Below, piece after piece: positions 18,501 to 26,716 of a DNA stretch of 64,000 nt. Location of the stretch: contig CAWBOJ010000006.1 of NCBI GenBank assembly GCA_963790405.1, positions 434,001-498,000 on the forward strand. The letters are read 5' to 3'. Numbering within the stretch: position 1 is the stretch's first letter; the number at the start of each line of letters is the position of its first letter. The translations under genes and the position numbers were made by a program. A model generated the notes under the pieces. It searched no databases, was not told the DNA's origin, and saw nothing but the letters and a program-made list of their open reading frames with translations. Source of the stretch: JBGSMX01 sp963790405 (GTDB taxonomy: Bacteria; Actinomycetota; Coriobacteriia; Anaerosomatales; JAGXFU01).

Positions 18501-20261
18501 ATGGCGATGAGGAAGTTCGCCTGGATACCGGGGATTGCGGGACTACTCGTGTGTCTGGCTGTCGCGTATGCCGCCTACCTTCTGGCCGACTACTCGTGGA
18601 ATCAGGTCGTCGAGTATGAGTCGCCGTATGTCTCGCCGCACTTTCCGGCCGAGAAGCGTGTGGCCGCACCCGGGGAACCATCTGCAGTTGCCAGCGAGAC
18701 TCCACGGGTCGTCTTCGTGCTCATCGACGGGCTTACCGTGGATGCCTCGCGGCAGAACATGACTGCGCTCAATACCGTTCGCCAGTACGGTGCAGACATG
18801 ATCGCCGTCGTGCCGCAGCCATCGCTTTCGTATCCGACTTGGACGAATACCGTGAGTGGGGCGCCTCAAGACATCAGCGGAGTCACGACCAACTGGTTCG
18901 AAGGTCGGGTGCCGGTCGAGACACTGTTCGACGCTGTGGCGACCGAGGGGCATCGCGTCGTGGTGAGCGCCACGGAGGACTTCGACGAGCTCTACGGTGT
19001 GAATGAGGTCGCCTACGATACGTATCTCGAGCCGTGGGATGACTCGATCTACCACGGTCAGAGTCTTGTCGACCAGGCGTTGCGCATGGCCGAGCAGTCC
19101 CAACCCACGTTGACGTTCGTGTACATCCCGGACGCGGATCACGTGGCGCACGAGAATGGTCCCGAGTCACAGGAGTATGCGGAAATGATCGCGCTCATCG
19201 ATCGTGATCTGTCTCGCTTGATCGACGGCATGCAGGATGAGCGGACCATGTTCGTGGTCACAGCCGACCACGGTCACATCGATGGAGGAGGGCACGGGGG
19301 CTGGGAGTCGGCGGCCACTCAGGTGCCAGCGGTGTTCTTCGGTCCCGGCACGAAGTTCGAGTCGTCCACGATGTCGCAGTCCGATATCGCGCCGACCGTC
19401 TCGATGTTTCTCGGCGTTTCGCCGCCGGCGTACTCGGCGGGGCACGCGCATCCTGAGCTCGTGACGATTCCTGCAGAGAAGATGCCGATCGCCGAGCGTC
19501 AGTACCGGTTGCTCGGGGATCAGGTCTCGAGAACGCTCGAAGATGCAACGCTGGATCTCGGTGCGACGCCGACGTACGCGGAGGTCGACGCGGCGCTCGC
19601 CGATGTACGTGCTCGGCGACTGCAGCAAGATCGTGCCGATCGGCTGCCGTTGGCGCTTGCCGTGGCTGGCGCTGCACTCTTCGCGCTGGTGCTCATCGGC
19701 CTGTTCTCGTGGCGTGCCCTGGTCTCGGTGCTTGCCGGGGTGCTTGCCTACAATGTGGTCTACAACGGGCTCTACTTCGTCGTGCACGGTCACGAGTGGT
19801 CGCTCTCGGCGTTCAACACCGAGAGCTACATTCAGACGTTCTTCAACATTCGTATGCTCGAGGCAGCAGCCGCGGGACTTGGTGCGGTCCTTGTGGCAGC
19901 GATCGTGTATCCACTGCTTCGCAAGAATCCCAAGGGACCTCAAGGCCAGTACCTGGGTGGCTGGCTCTCGCTGGGTCCTGCAACGGTGCTGGCAATCCAG
20001 GCGACGCTCGGATTGCAGGTCGCGTGGTTCCTGTGGGCGTGGGGCGCGCAGATCACGTGGAGGCTTCCGGACCTGCGCTGGGGATTCAAGTACGATCTCG
20101 ATCTCATTCAGACAGCCGCACTTGGCGCAACCGCGTTGCTCGCGCCGGTGGTAACGTTCCTGGTAGGGCGGTATCATCCGAAGGTGCGCCGCGCCCTGGC
20201 TGCGAGCGCTCAGCGTGCCGCACGGCGCGCACAGGAGTCGCCAGGCCCGATAGTACGGTAG
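18501..20261 (+). CDS. Membrane-bound type I phosphodiesterase/nucleotide pyrophosphatase (alkaline phosphatase superfamily)
   Basis: The protein has 586 residues from the ATG at 18501 (GGGAGG 9 bases upstream). An N-terminal helix (about 10-30) anchors it. The extracytoplasmic catalytic domain (about 70-400) has VLIDGLTVDASRQN with the metal-binding Asp, a nucleophile-region loop SLSYPTWTNTVSGA, HVAHENGPES and the late metal site TADHGHIDGGGHGG. The C-terminal ~200 residues contain about five membrane helices. It likely hydrolyses phosphodiester or pyrophosphate bonds in nucleotides, lipids or envelope polymers. The multi-helix tail is not typical for soluble NPPs and recalls lipid-acting phosphoglycerol or phosphoethanolamine enzymes. 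Confidence 0.85.
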   Translation: MAMRKFAWIPGIAGLLVCLAVAYAAYLLADYSWNQVVEYESPYVSPHFPAEKRVAAPGEPSAVASETPRVVFVLIDGLTVDASRQNMTALNTVRQYGADMIAVVPQPSLSYPTWTNTVSGAPQDISGVTTNWFEGRVPVETLFDAVATEGHRVVVSATEDFDELYGVNEVAYDTYLEPWDDSIYHGQSLVDQALRMAEQSQPTLTFVYIPDADHVAHENGPESQEYAEMIALIDRDLSRLIDGMQDERTMFVVTADHGHIDGGGHGGWESAATQVPAVFFGPGTKFESSTMSQSDIAPTVSMFLGVSPPAYSAGHAHPELVTIPAEKMPIAERQYRLLGDQVSRTLEDATLDLGATPTYAEVDAALADVRARRLQQDRADRLPLALAVAGAALFALVLIGLFSWRALVSVLAGVLAYNVVYNGLYFVVHGHEWSLSAFNTESYIQTFFNIRMLEAAAAGLGAVLVAAIVYPLLRKNPKGPQGQYLGGWLSLGPATVLAIQATLGLQVAWFLWAWGAQITWRLPDLRWGFKYDLDLIQTAALGATALLAPVVTFLVGRYHPKVRRALAASAQRAARRAQESPGPIVR

Positions 20262-20294
20262 ATTCCGTCATCCGACCGCGAGAGGGGAGCGCAG

Positions 20295-21785
20295 GTGGCG
20301 TTCAAAGACCTCCGCGACTTCATGGCCCTGCTCGAGAGCAAAGGGCAATTGAAGCGCATAACCGCCGAAGTGGACCCATACCTCGAGATGGGCGAGATCA
20401 CCGACCGCGTCAGCAAGCAGGTGGGCCCGGCCTTGCTCTTCGAGAACCCCGTGAACCGCGCGACTGGCGAGAAGTACGCAATGCCGGTCGTCATCAACCT
20501 GATGGGCAGCTACGACCGCATGGCGTGGGCGCTCGGCGTCGATGCCGAGACGGGCACGTGGCGCGACCTCGATGCGGTGGCCAAGCGGCTGATGGACCTG
20601 ATCCCACTCGATCTGCCCGCATCGATGAAGGGCAAACTCGATGCGCTCATGGGGCTGAAGGATCTTGCCGGCGCCGGTGCCAAAGAGGTCAAGCAGGGCA
20701 AGGCGCCGTGTCAGGAAGTCGTGCTGCGTGGCGACGACGTCGATTTGGGCAAGCTCCCCGTGCTCACAACGTGGCCGGAAGACGGCGGCCCGTTCGTGAC
20801 GCTGCCGCTTGTGGTGACAAGCAATCTGAAGGGTCGCTTGAACGTAGGGATGTACCGGCTCCAGGTGTTCGACGCAAACACGACGGGACTTCACATCCAC
20901 GAGCATCACGACGGTGCCAAGAACCTGCGCGAGTGGGTGGCCGCGGGCAAGGAGCGCGTGCCGATCTCGGTCGCCCTAGGGGCCGATCCAACGACCATCT
21001 TCTCGGCAACCGCGCCCGTTCCGCCGATGATCGACGAGTACCTGTTCAGTGGCATCATCAGCGGGCAGAGTGTTGACGTCGTCAAGTGCATGACCAACGA
21101 CCTGCTCGTGCCGGCCGGTGCCGAGATCGTACTCGAAGGCTGGTGCGACCCGTCCGAGACGCGATGGGAAGGGCCGTTCGGCGATCACACGGGCTACTAC
21201 TCGCTCGCCGACGACTTTCCGGTCTTCCACGTCGAAGCCGTTACGATGCGACGCGACGCGGTCTATCCGGCCACGATCGTCGGTCAGCCGCCCATGGAGG
21301 ACTGCTACATGGGCAAGGCTACCGAGCGGCTGTTCTTGCCGGTCATCCGTGCCATGATGCCCGAGGTCATCGACTACGATCTGCCGCTCGAAGGCGTCTT
21401 CCACAACTGCGCGATCTTCCAGATTCGCAAGGAGTTCGCAGGTCAGGCGCAGCGAGTCATGAACTTCGCATGGTCCATGGGGCAGATGATGTTCACCAAG
21501 TACGTGATCGTGGTCGACGAGGATGTCGACTGTCACGACTACTCGCAGGTCGCATGGCGCTGCTTCAATAACGTCGACCCCGGCCGAGACATCTTGATCA
21601 GCAAGGGCCCGCTCGACAAGCTCGATCACTCGAGCAACTACGAAAGCTTCGGGTTCAAGATGGGAATCGATGCGACCAAGCCGCTGCCCAACGAGGGTCA
21701 CGAGCGCGAATGGCCGGAGGCGATGGTCATGACCGATGAAGTCAAGGCACGTGTCGATGCGCTGTGGGACGAGCTCGGCTTGTGA
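20295..21785 (+). CDS. UbiD-family decarboxylase (probable menaquinone synthesis)
   Basis: This is a 496-residue protein starting at GTG (20295). It opens with the UbiD signature FKDLRDFMALLESKGQLKRI. The catalytic region contains the conserved prFMN/metal site residues around WEGPFGDHTGYYSLADDFPVF, and the C-terminal oligomerisation domain follows. It needs prenylated FMN made by UbiX, encoded at 22781-23377. It decarboxylates aromatic acids; with the adjacent prenyltransferase it most likely acts in the futalosine menaquinone pathway (MqnL-type). The stop overlaps the UbiA start. Confidence 0.92.
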   Translation: MAFKDLRDFMALLESKGQLKRITAEVDPYLEMGEITDRVSKQVGPALLFENPVNRATGEKYAMPVVINLMGSYDRMAWALGVDAETGTWRDLDAVAKRLMDLIPLDLPASMKGKLDALMGLKDLAGAGAKEVKQGKAPCQEVVLRGDDVDLGKLPVLTTWPEDGGPFVTLPLVVTSNLKGRLNVGMYRLQVFDANTTGLHIHEHHDGAKNLREWVAAGKERVPISVALGADPTTIFSATAPVPPMIDEYLFSGIISGQSVDVVKCMTNDLLVPAGAEIVLEGWCDPSETRWEGPFGDHTGYYSLADDFPVFHVEAVTMRRDAVYPATIVGQPPMEDCYMGKATERLFLPVIRAMMPEVIDYDLPLEGVFHNCAIFQIRKEFAGQAQRVMNFAWSMGQMMFTKYVIVVDEDVDCHDYSQVAWRCFNNVDPGRDILISKGPLDKLDHSSNYESFGFKMGIDATKPLPNEGHEREWPEAMVMTDEVKARVDALWDELGL

Positions 21786-22744
21786 GTAAGCCTGCCGAGA
21801 AGGTCCGCGTGTTGCTCGAGCTGGTCAAGTTCGAGCACTCGATCTTCGCATTGCCGTACGCCTACATCGGGGCGCTGTATGGAGCACTGGCCGCGGACTA
21901 CGTAATCGCAGAGTCGTTTCCCGTGCAGTACTTCCCGGCCAACGAGTTCGTCCGACTAGTGGGGGATTCCCCGGAAGCGTTCGTTGTGTGGCCCGCCTGG
22001 TCGGCTCTCGTGTGGATCACGATGGTGATGGTCGGAGCGCGGGCGTTCGCCTTCGTGCTGAATCGCGCAATCGACAAAGAGATTGATGCCCGGAACCCGC
22101 GTACGGCGGGACGCGCGGTTCCCGCCGGGCTGATCAAGGCCTGGGAGCTGTGGCTGTTCTCGGCAATCATGCTTGCGGCGTACCTGTTCGGCGTGTGGCA
22201 GCTTGCGCCTATCACGCACTGGCTGTGGCCGATTCCGCTGCTCGCGTTCTTCATCTATCCGTACACGAAGCGGTTCACGCCGCTGTGTCATTACTGGTTG
22301 GGACTGTGTCTCGGGCTGGCGCCCGTCGGCGGTTGGGCGGCCGTCACGAACAGCGTTGCCGACCCCGCCCCCTGGGTGTTGGGCGCAGCCGTGATGCTAT
22401 GGACTGCGGGTTTCGACATCATCTACGCCACGCAAGACGTCGAGTGCGACGTTCGCGATGGCGTGCATTCGATGCCGGCCGACTACGGTATCGCGAGCGC
22501 ACTGGTGCAGACGCGCGTCACGCACGCGCTCACGATCGCGCTGCTGGCGCTCGGTGGCTATCTGGCCGGAGCCGGAGTCCCTTGGTATGCGGGAGTTGCG
22601 CTGGCTGGGGTACTGTTGACGTATGAGAACGCGATCGTCTCGGCAAAGAACCTCTCCCGAGTCAACGCCGCGTTCTTCACCGTGAACGGCATCATTGCGG
22701 TGCTGGTGCTTCTGGGCGCTGTGGTCGATCGTCTGCTTGCGTAG
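21782..22744 (+). CDS. UbiA-family prenyltransferase (MqnP-like)
   Basis: The protein has 320 residues from a GTG at 21782 that overlaps the ubiD stop (GTGA). It has about nine membrane helices. The two Asp-rich prenyl-diphosphate motifs are NRAIDKEIDARNPRTAGRAV and DIIYATQDVECDVRDGVHSM. Its position between ubiD and ubiX marks it as the menaquinone prenyltransferase MqnP of the futalosine route rather than a haem O synthase. It would attach a polyprenyl chain to the naphthoate precursor in the inner membrane. Confidence 0.9.
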   Translation: MSKPAEKVRVLLELVKFEHSIFALPYAYIGALYGALAADYVIAESFPVQYFPANEFVRLVGDSPEAFVVWPAWSALVWITMVMVGARAFAFVLNRAIDKEIDARNPRTAGRAVPAGLIKAWELWLFSAIMLAAYLFGVWQLAPITHWLWPIPLLAFFIYPYTKRFTPLCHYWLGLCLGLAPVGGWAAVTNSVADPAPWVLGAAVMLWTAGFDIIYATQDVECDVRDGVHSMPADYGIASALVQTRVTHALTIALLALGGYLAGAGVPWYAGVALAGVLLTYENAIVSAKNLSRVNAAFFTVNGIIAVLVLLGAVVDRLLA

Positions 22745-22780
22745 GCGCTGCGGCGCCAGGAACCGACAGGAAGGTACGAC

Positions 22781-23377
22781 ATGGCCCGCTACACCGTAGT
22801 CATCACCGGCGCCTCAGGGGGCGCCTACGGCTTGAGGCTTGTCGAGCAGCTTCTCGTGCACGGACACGAGGTCGTGCTCACGATGACGCCGGCCGGACGC
22901 GAGGTGTTGGCCTACGAGGTCGGGTTCGATCTACCTGCCGAGGAACCCGCACGCGAGGTATTGAGCTTCCTCGAGATTGCTCACGGTTCACTGCTGCGCT
23001 ACGCATGTCCCGAAGACCTGTTCGACCCGATTGCGAGCGGCTCGCATCCCACGGATGCGATGATCGTCTGCCCGGCAAGCATGGGGTTCATCGGTTCGAT
23101 AGCTGCAGGAGTCGCGGGCGACCTGCCCGAGCGAGCTGCGGACGTCATGCTCAAGGAAGGCCGTCCGCTCGTACTCGTGCCGCGTGAAACACCACTGTCG
23201 CTCATTCATCTTCGCAACTTGACGACACTTGCCGAGGCCGGCGCTCGTATCGTGCCCGCGATGCCCGCGTTCTACCAACGTCCTGAGACGCTCGACGACG
23301 CCGTCAACTTCGTTGTTGGCAAGGTGCTCGACGTCCTCGGCGTGGATCACGATCTGTTCGAGCGGTGGGGCGGATAG
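22781..23377 (+). CDS. ubiX: UbiX-family flavin prenyltransferase
   Basis: This is a 198-residue protein. The Rossmann-like flavoprotein motif VVITGASGGAYGLRLVEQL is at the N-terminus, with CPASMGFIGSIAAGVAGDL for FMN binding and VLVPRETPLSLIHLRNL near the end. It prenylates FMN to give the cofactor required by UbiD decarboxylases. It is the third gene of the ubiD-ubiA-ubiX set and lies 36 bases after ubiA. Length and motifs are normal. Confidence 0.94.
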   Translation: MARYTVVITGASGGAYGLRLVEQLLVHGHEVVLTMTPAGREVLAYEVGFDLPAEEPAREVLSFLEIAHGSLLRYACPEDLFDPIASGSHPTDAMIVCPASMGFIGSIAAGVAGDLPERAADVMLKEGRPLVLVPRETPLSLIHLRNLTTLAEAGARIVPAMPAFYQRPETLDDAVNFVVGKVLDVLGVDHDLFERWGG

Positions 23378-23398
23378 AACACGCGTTCGCCCCCGGTC

Positions 23399-23428
23399 TT
23401 GACGGGTGCGCGCTCGGAGCGGGATAAT
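23399..23428 (+). promoter_or_regulatory. Promoter upstream of the 51-codon gene
   Basis: TTGACG (23399-23404) and GATAAT (23423-23428) are separated by 18 bases. The predicted transcript starts near 23435, about 70 bases before the ATG at 23508. Confidence 0.6.
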
Positions 23429-23507
23429 GCCCGCATGTAGGGTCAACCACATACAGCAGCTCATCACACCACAGTCGTAGCAGTAGTCGCAGCAGGAGGT
23501 TAACGTC

Positions 23508-23663
23508 ATGACCCTGTCCCAGGCGTGCAAACGCTTCCCCTTGGTGCCCGAAGAGATTATTCGATGGGCAATCGAGAACATCCCTGATCCGAAGGATCAA
23601 GAGCGCGGTCTGTTCCGCCTGGAGCAGGCCAAAGAGGTCCAAGTCCGCTACGCCGTCGCGTAG
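23508..23663 (+). CDS. Small hypothetical protein, 51 residues
   Basis: An ATG at 23508 is preceded by a perfect AGGAGGT ribosome site (23494-23500) and a recognisable promoter. The product (MTLSQACKRFPLVPEEIIRW at the start, then a charged helix ending EVQVRYAVA) is mostly helical and acidic/amphipathic, with no signal peptide. It looks like a small DNA-binding or adaptor protein of the MerR/excisionase-like size class, with a possible wHTH-like start, but no family can be named with confidence. The reading frame lies alone between ubiX and a tRNA pair, with a strong terminator downstream. Confidence 0.72.
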   Translation: MTLSQACKRFPLVPEEIIRWAIENIPDPKDQERGLFRLEQAKEVQVRYAVA

Positions 23664-23771
23664 CACCCCGCATTGGTATCCGCCCGGATCGACGCGTTGT
23701 CGATGCGGTCCTTGGCGCAGTTGGAGAGGGGTGCCGGCCCATCTCCAAGACGAGCCGCCGAGGAGTACACG

Positions 23772-23799
23772 AAGGGCCGCCCGTACGCGGGCGGCCCTT
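23772..23799. terminator. Bidirectional terminator between small gene and tRNA-Cys
   Basis: A perfect 12-base-pair stem (AAGGGCCGCCCG with CGGGCGGCCCTT) carries a four-base TACG loop, with TTT on the right arm and AAG on the left. It can end the small gene on the plus strand and the tRNA operon on the minus strand. Confidence 0.85.
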
Positions 23800-23809
23800 T
23801 CGATTGCGA

Positions 23810-23883
23810 TGGAGGCGACGCCCGGATTCGAACCGGGGATAAAGGCTTTGCAGGCCTCTGCCTTGCCACTTGGCCACGTCGCC
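23810..23883 (-). tRNA. tRNA-Cys (GCA)
   Basis: The gene has 74 bases including an encoded CCA. The acceptor stem GGCGACG pairs with CGTCGCC. The anticodon loop CTGCAAA gives GCA. The T-arm GG-TTCGAAT-CC is normal. It probably shares a transcript with tRNA-Gly, which lies 86 bases upstream on the same strand. Confidence 0.95.
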
Positions 23884-23969
23884 AATCTGGGGCGCTCTTG
23901 GCGCCATATCAAAAAGGCCGGCCTCGCTGGGCCATTTCAGTCCCCTCGGGCCGACCTTTGAGGTGTCGC

Positions 23970-24044
23970 TGGAGCGGACGAAGGGATTCGAACCCTCGAC
24001 CCCCACCTTGGCAAGGTGATGTTCTACCACTGAACTACGTCCGC
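23970..24044 (-). tRNA. tRNA-Gly (GCC)
   Basis: The gene has 75 bases with encoded CCA. The acceptor stem GCGGACG pairs with CGTCCGC. The anticodon loop TTGCCAA reads GCC. The T-loop is TTCGAAT. It is the first tRNA of a Gly-Cys unit on the minus strand. Confidence 0.95.
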
Positions 24045-24055
24045 GCGCGAAGGGT

Positions 24056-24084
24056 AGTCTACCGTGTCGTTCACGGGGATGCAA
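24056..24084 (-). promoter_or_regulatory. Promoter of the tRNA-Gly/tRNA-Cys unit
   Basis: On the minus strand TTGCAT (24084-24079), 17 bases and TAGACT (24061-24056) sit 12 bases before the tRNA-Gly 5' end. Confidence 0.65.
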
Positions 24085-24206
24085 GAAGCCAAGATGCCTC
24101 GGTCTAGGAGTCCTTGCAGGTAGGGCAAGTGCGCATGCAAGCAAGGGGTGGCGCAATCGCCTGAGACTGGTACAATATCGCTCGCTGTTCTTTGTAGAAC
24201 CAATAT

Positions 24207-24282
24207 GGGCGATTAACTCAGCGGTAGAGTGCTACCTCGACACGGTAGAAGTCACTGGTTCAAATCCCAGTATCGCCCACCA
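24207..24282 (+). tRNA. tRNA-Val (GAC), with unusual loops
   Basis: The gene has 76 bases with encoded CCA. The acceptor stem GGGCGAT pairs with ATCGCCC, the D-stem ACTC with GAGT, and the anticodon stem CTACC with GGTAG. The 7-base anticodon loop is TCGACAC, giving anticodon GAC, but with C rather than the near-universal T at position 33. With T-stem ACTGG/CCAGT the T-loop has 8 bases (TTCAAATC) instead of 7. Either this is a variant tRNA or the sequence holds a base error plus an insertion. Confidence 0.82.
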
Positions 24283-24291
24283 GCAACTTTC

Positions 24292-24320
24292 GAGGCCTCG
24301 GCGGATATCGCCGGGGCCTC
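24292..24320 (+). terminator. Terminator after tRNA-Val
   Basis: GAGGCCTCGGCG and CGCCGGGGCCTC form a 12-pair stem with one G-T pair and a short GATAT loop, followed by TTC. It lies 10 bases after the tRNA. Confidence 0.75.
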
Positions 24321-24357
24321 TTCAAGTAGTATGGAAACGCGCTGACGGGCGTTCGTC

Positions 24358-25406
24358 GTGGAACGGGGGGAGGAGGCGCGCTGGCCGATTCCTGGCGTGC
24401 GCCAAGACGAGATGGATGATTCCTCGTACGCATTTGGGAGTCCGGCATTCTGGGCAGCCGTTACGGAGGCTGTACTCCTCGGCATCGTGTCGCTCGTCCC
24501 AACCCTCCTCATTCGATGGATCTTCTCCCGGCTGTCCGACAGCTCGGACCCGGACGGTGCCATGGCCTTCGGGATTGTCGTTGGCTTCGTCGCGTATCTG
24601 ATCTCGGCGGGCTGGACCACCATCTGCTCGGCTCGAATACGGTGGAGGTCAGGCAGCTATCTGACATCAGCTGCCATCATCTTGGTCTGGCTGACCGTCC
24701 ATGTGGGCGTCTATGCTGGATTGAACCCATCGCTCCCCGCCATCCTCGTGTGGTATGTGCCGCCCGTCCTCATTGGGTATGCGATTGGTTCGGTATGGGC
24801 ATCGCGCAAGCATCCACCCGAGTCCGGACCGGAGTTGCCGGGTCGGATCGTGCGCTTGTTTGGACTGCCGTGGCATCTTCCGGCGCTGGAGCCTGCAGAT
24901 TTGAACTCGCGGACGAATCGCACTCGCCTCGCGATTGCGGCGGACTGTCGTGATCGTCTCCATCGCTGCGGTTGTCTACATCTGGCTTTCGGCGGGACCT
25001 AGCTCCGCCTTGCTTGCACTGGCGTCGTGCTAGGCACGGTGGGTGATGTCTGGCGTCGCAAAGATGGCGACGACGACTCGACCGGCTTTCGGGTGTATCG
25101 CGCAAGGAGACATCGGAACGCATAGCCGAGGGACTCGATGCTTTGGACTCGGTCGATGAGGCGGGCGAGAATGCGCGTCTTGCAGCGTTTCTGGGGGAGG
25201 CAGCGGATGATTTCGGGCGCAAGCGGCGCGTCGAGAATCGAGAGTCGCAGAAACCGCACGATGCCGACTTGACTCCTCGTATCCGGCCAGAGCGGTCGAA
25301 TCTGGCCGGCGGTTCCAAACAGGCGGTGAGTTGCCGGCACTGCGGTGCCGACAATGCTCCGTTTCGCGAAGTGTGCCTCGTGTGCGGCAAGAAGCTCGCG
25401 GTCTAG
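24358..25406 (+). CDS. Multi-span membrane protein with C-terminal zinc ribbon (frameshifted), function unknown
   Basis: Four or five hydrophobic helices occur from about 24435 to 24800 (e.g. AVLLGIVSLVPTLLIRWIF and AIILVWLTVHVGVYAGL), followed by another (AAVVYIWLSAGPSSALLALA) in a shifted frame near 24960. A charged region (KETSERIAEGLDALDSVDEA) and a zinc ribbon, CRHCGADNAPFREVCLVCGK, end at 25406. Two frame changes, at about 24945 and 25040-25100, are needed to join them. I cannot name a family. The layout resembles membrane proteins with a zinc-ribbon tail of unknown role. The start is uncertain: GTG 24358 or ATG 24412. It may be two separate genes. Confidence 0.4.
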
Positions 25407-25484
25407 CAACTGCCGGGAACCAGCCCGCACCCGAGACCTTGCCGACATCGCAGGGGCCTTCGTCATGCGCTGTTTCGGCGGACG

Positions 25485-25766
25485 TCAGAAGAGCCTGGCT
25501 CGGAAACCCACTCGGCCCAGAAGCCTGGGAAGTGCAAGGAAGTGCTTGGAGCTGCCATAGAAGGCCTTGCTGATCTTGCCGTCATCCCCTCGCACGTTCA
25601 CCGGGCGTTCGCAGGCGTCGATGATTCGCTGTCTGGTCTCCGCGTCGACGGCATCCGAGAACTCCATGCCGATCGGGATGGTTCCGCCCTCTCCGTCGGG
25701 CTTTCGCCAGGTGAGCAGCACTTGTCGTTCTCCATTGCGGATGAGTTCGATGTTCCTCTTCAGCAT
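25485..25766 (-). CDS. Hypothetical protein, 93 residues
   Basis: The ATG at 25766 has GGGAGG 6 bases upstream, which decides this start over the codon at 25817. The product begins MLKRNIELIRNGERQVLLTW, continues with IPIGMEFSDAVDAETRQRII and ends in a basic stretch after KAFYGSSKHFLALPRLL. No signal peptide or membrane segment is seen. It is predicted to be a small soluble alpha/beta protein. I recognise no family. It stands alone, with a downstream gap of about 80 bases to the frameshifted membrane gene. Confidence 0.6.
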   Translation of the reverse strand: MLKRNIELIRNGERQVLLTWRKPDGEGGTIPIGMEFSDAVDAETRQRIIDACERPVNVRGDDGKISKAFYGSSKHFLALPRLLGRVGFRARLF

Positions 25767-25946
25767 GCTTGCCTCCCGGTGAAGCACTGTGCTGCCGACG
25801 CGGTGCCGGTTTGCCAACGAAGGTCATTCGAGCCTCATACGAAGAGTACGCGAGTAGTGGGTCTCCGGAGAAGAGTTGACCACCAGCGAGCTCTGGAAGG
25901 CATGGGCGATAGCGCTAGGGAGCGTCTGTGCGTTCCGTGAGAGCTG

Positions 25947-26570
25947 CTAGCCGAGCAAGGCGCCGGGGAGGCCCGCGAGTTCAATCGCGGTGTACACCAG
26001 AGCCGCGGCGAGGACTGCGGCGGCGATTGCGCGCTGGCGATCCGATTTGAGCCATCGGCGAATCCCGGATCCCGCGAGCGCCCACATTGAGGTGGAGATG
26101 AAGGCGACTCCAGCCAGCACTGCAGCGCTCAAGAGCACAAGCGGGATGTCCCGGAGTATGCCTGAGAGAAACGTCGAGTACATCACCAGGGCGTAGGTCA
26201 TCGCCTTGGGGTTGGCGAACTGCAGAGCGAAACCGCCTGCGAAGCCCTGGCTTCGGGTCAAGTCGGCATCCCGCTGCGAACCGATGTCGTCGCGGTGAGA
26301 CCATGTGACCCAGGCGAGCCACAGGATGTAGGCGGCGCCGACGTACCTCAAGAGCGGTTGAATGGCGGGTACTACTGCGAGCAGAGCGTTCGCCACCGTG
26401 GCTCCAAGGAGCATGATGATCGCGAATCCGCAGACCACTCCCAGTATGAAGCGCAAGGTCTTGGGGTATCCGTGCATCATGCCGATGGTCGCGCTCATGA
26501 TGTTGTTCGGGCCCGGGCTGAACGTCACAGACACAACGAACAGAACCAAGGCAGAAAACGATGCGTCCAT
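25947..26570 (-). CDS. LysE/RhtB-family amino acid exporter
   Basis: The protein has 207 residues from the ATG at 26570 (GAGAGGAG upstream); the GTG at 26597 is an alternative. Six hydrophobic helices are present, and the N-terminal LysE signature FSPGPNNIMSATIGMMHGY is clear, with GFALQFANPKAMTYALVMY in the middle. Members export amino acids or related small molecules across the inner membrane; the substrate is unknown here. Confidence 0.88.
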   Translation of the reverse strand: MDASFSALVLFVVSVTFSPGPNNIMSATIGMMHGYPKTLRFILGVVCGFAIIMLLGATVANALLAVVPAIQPLLRYVGAAYILWLAWVTWSHRDDIGSQRDADLTRSQGFAGGFALQFANPKAMTYALVMYSTFLSGILRDIPLVLLSAAVLAGVAFISTSMWALAGSGIRRWLKSDRQRAIAAAVLAAALVYTAIELAGLPGALLG

Positions 26571-26716
26571 GGGCTCCTCTCGGCGATTGAGTCTCACATC
26601 CTAGCGTAGCCGTTCTCTGGGACCTCGTCCGCTTCCCACGACGTGCTTGGTGCATTAGGGGAGCGATGCGGCAGAATGGGCATCAACGGGGTAGCGCTGT
26701 CTGTGGGAGGAGAGTC

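Noticed and set aside
26620..26640. A -24/-12-like word (TGGGACCTCGTCCGCT) ahead of the NHL/CWB2 gene
   Set aside because: GG-N10-GC spacing is right, but both flanking elements depart from consensus (CC instead of TT at -12).
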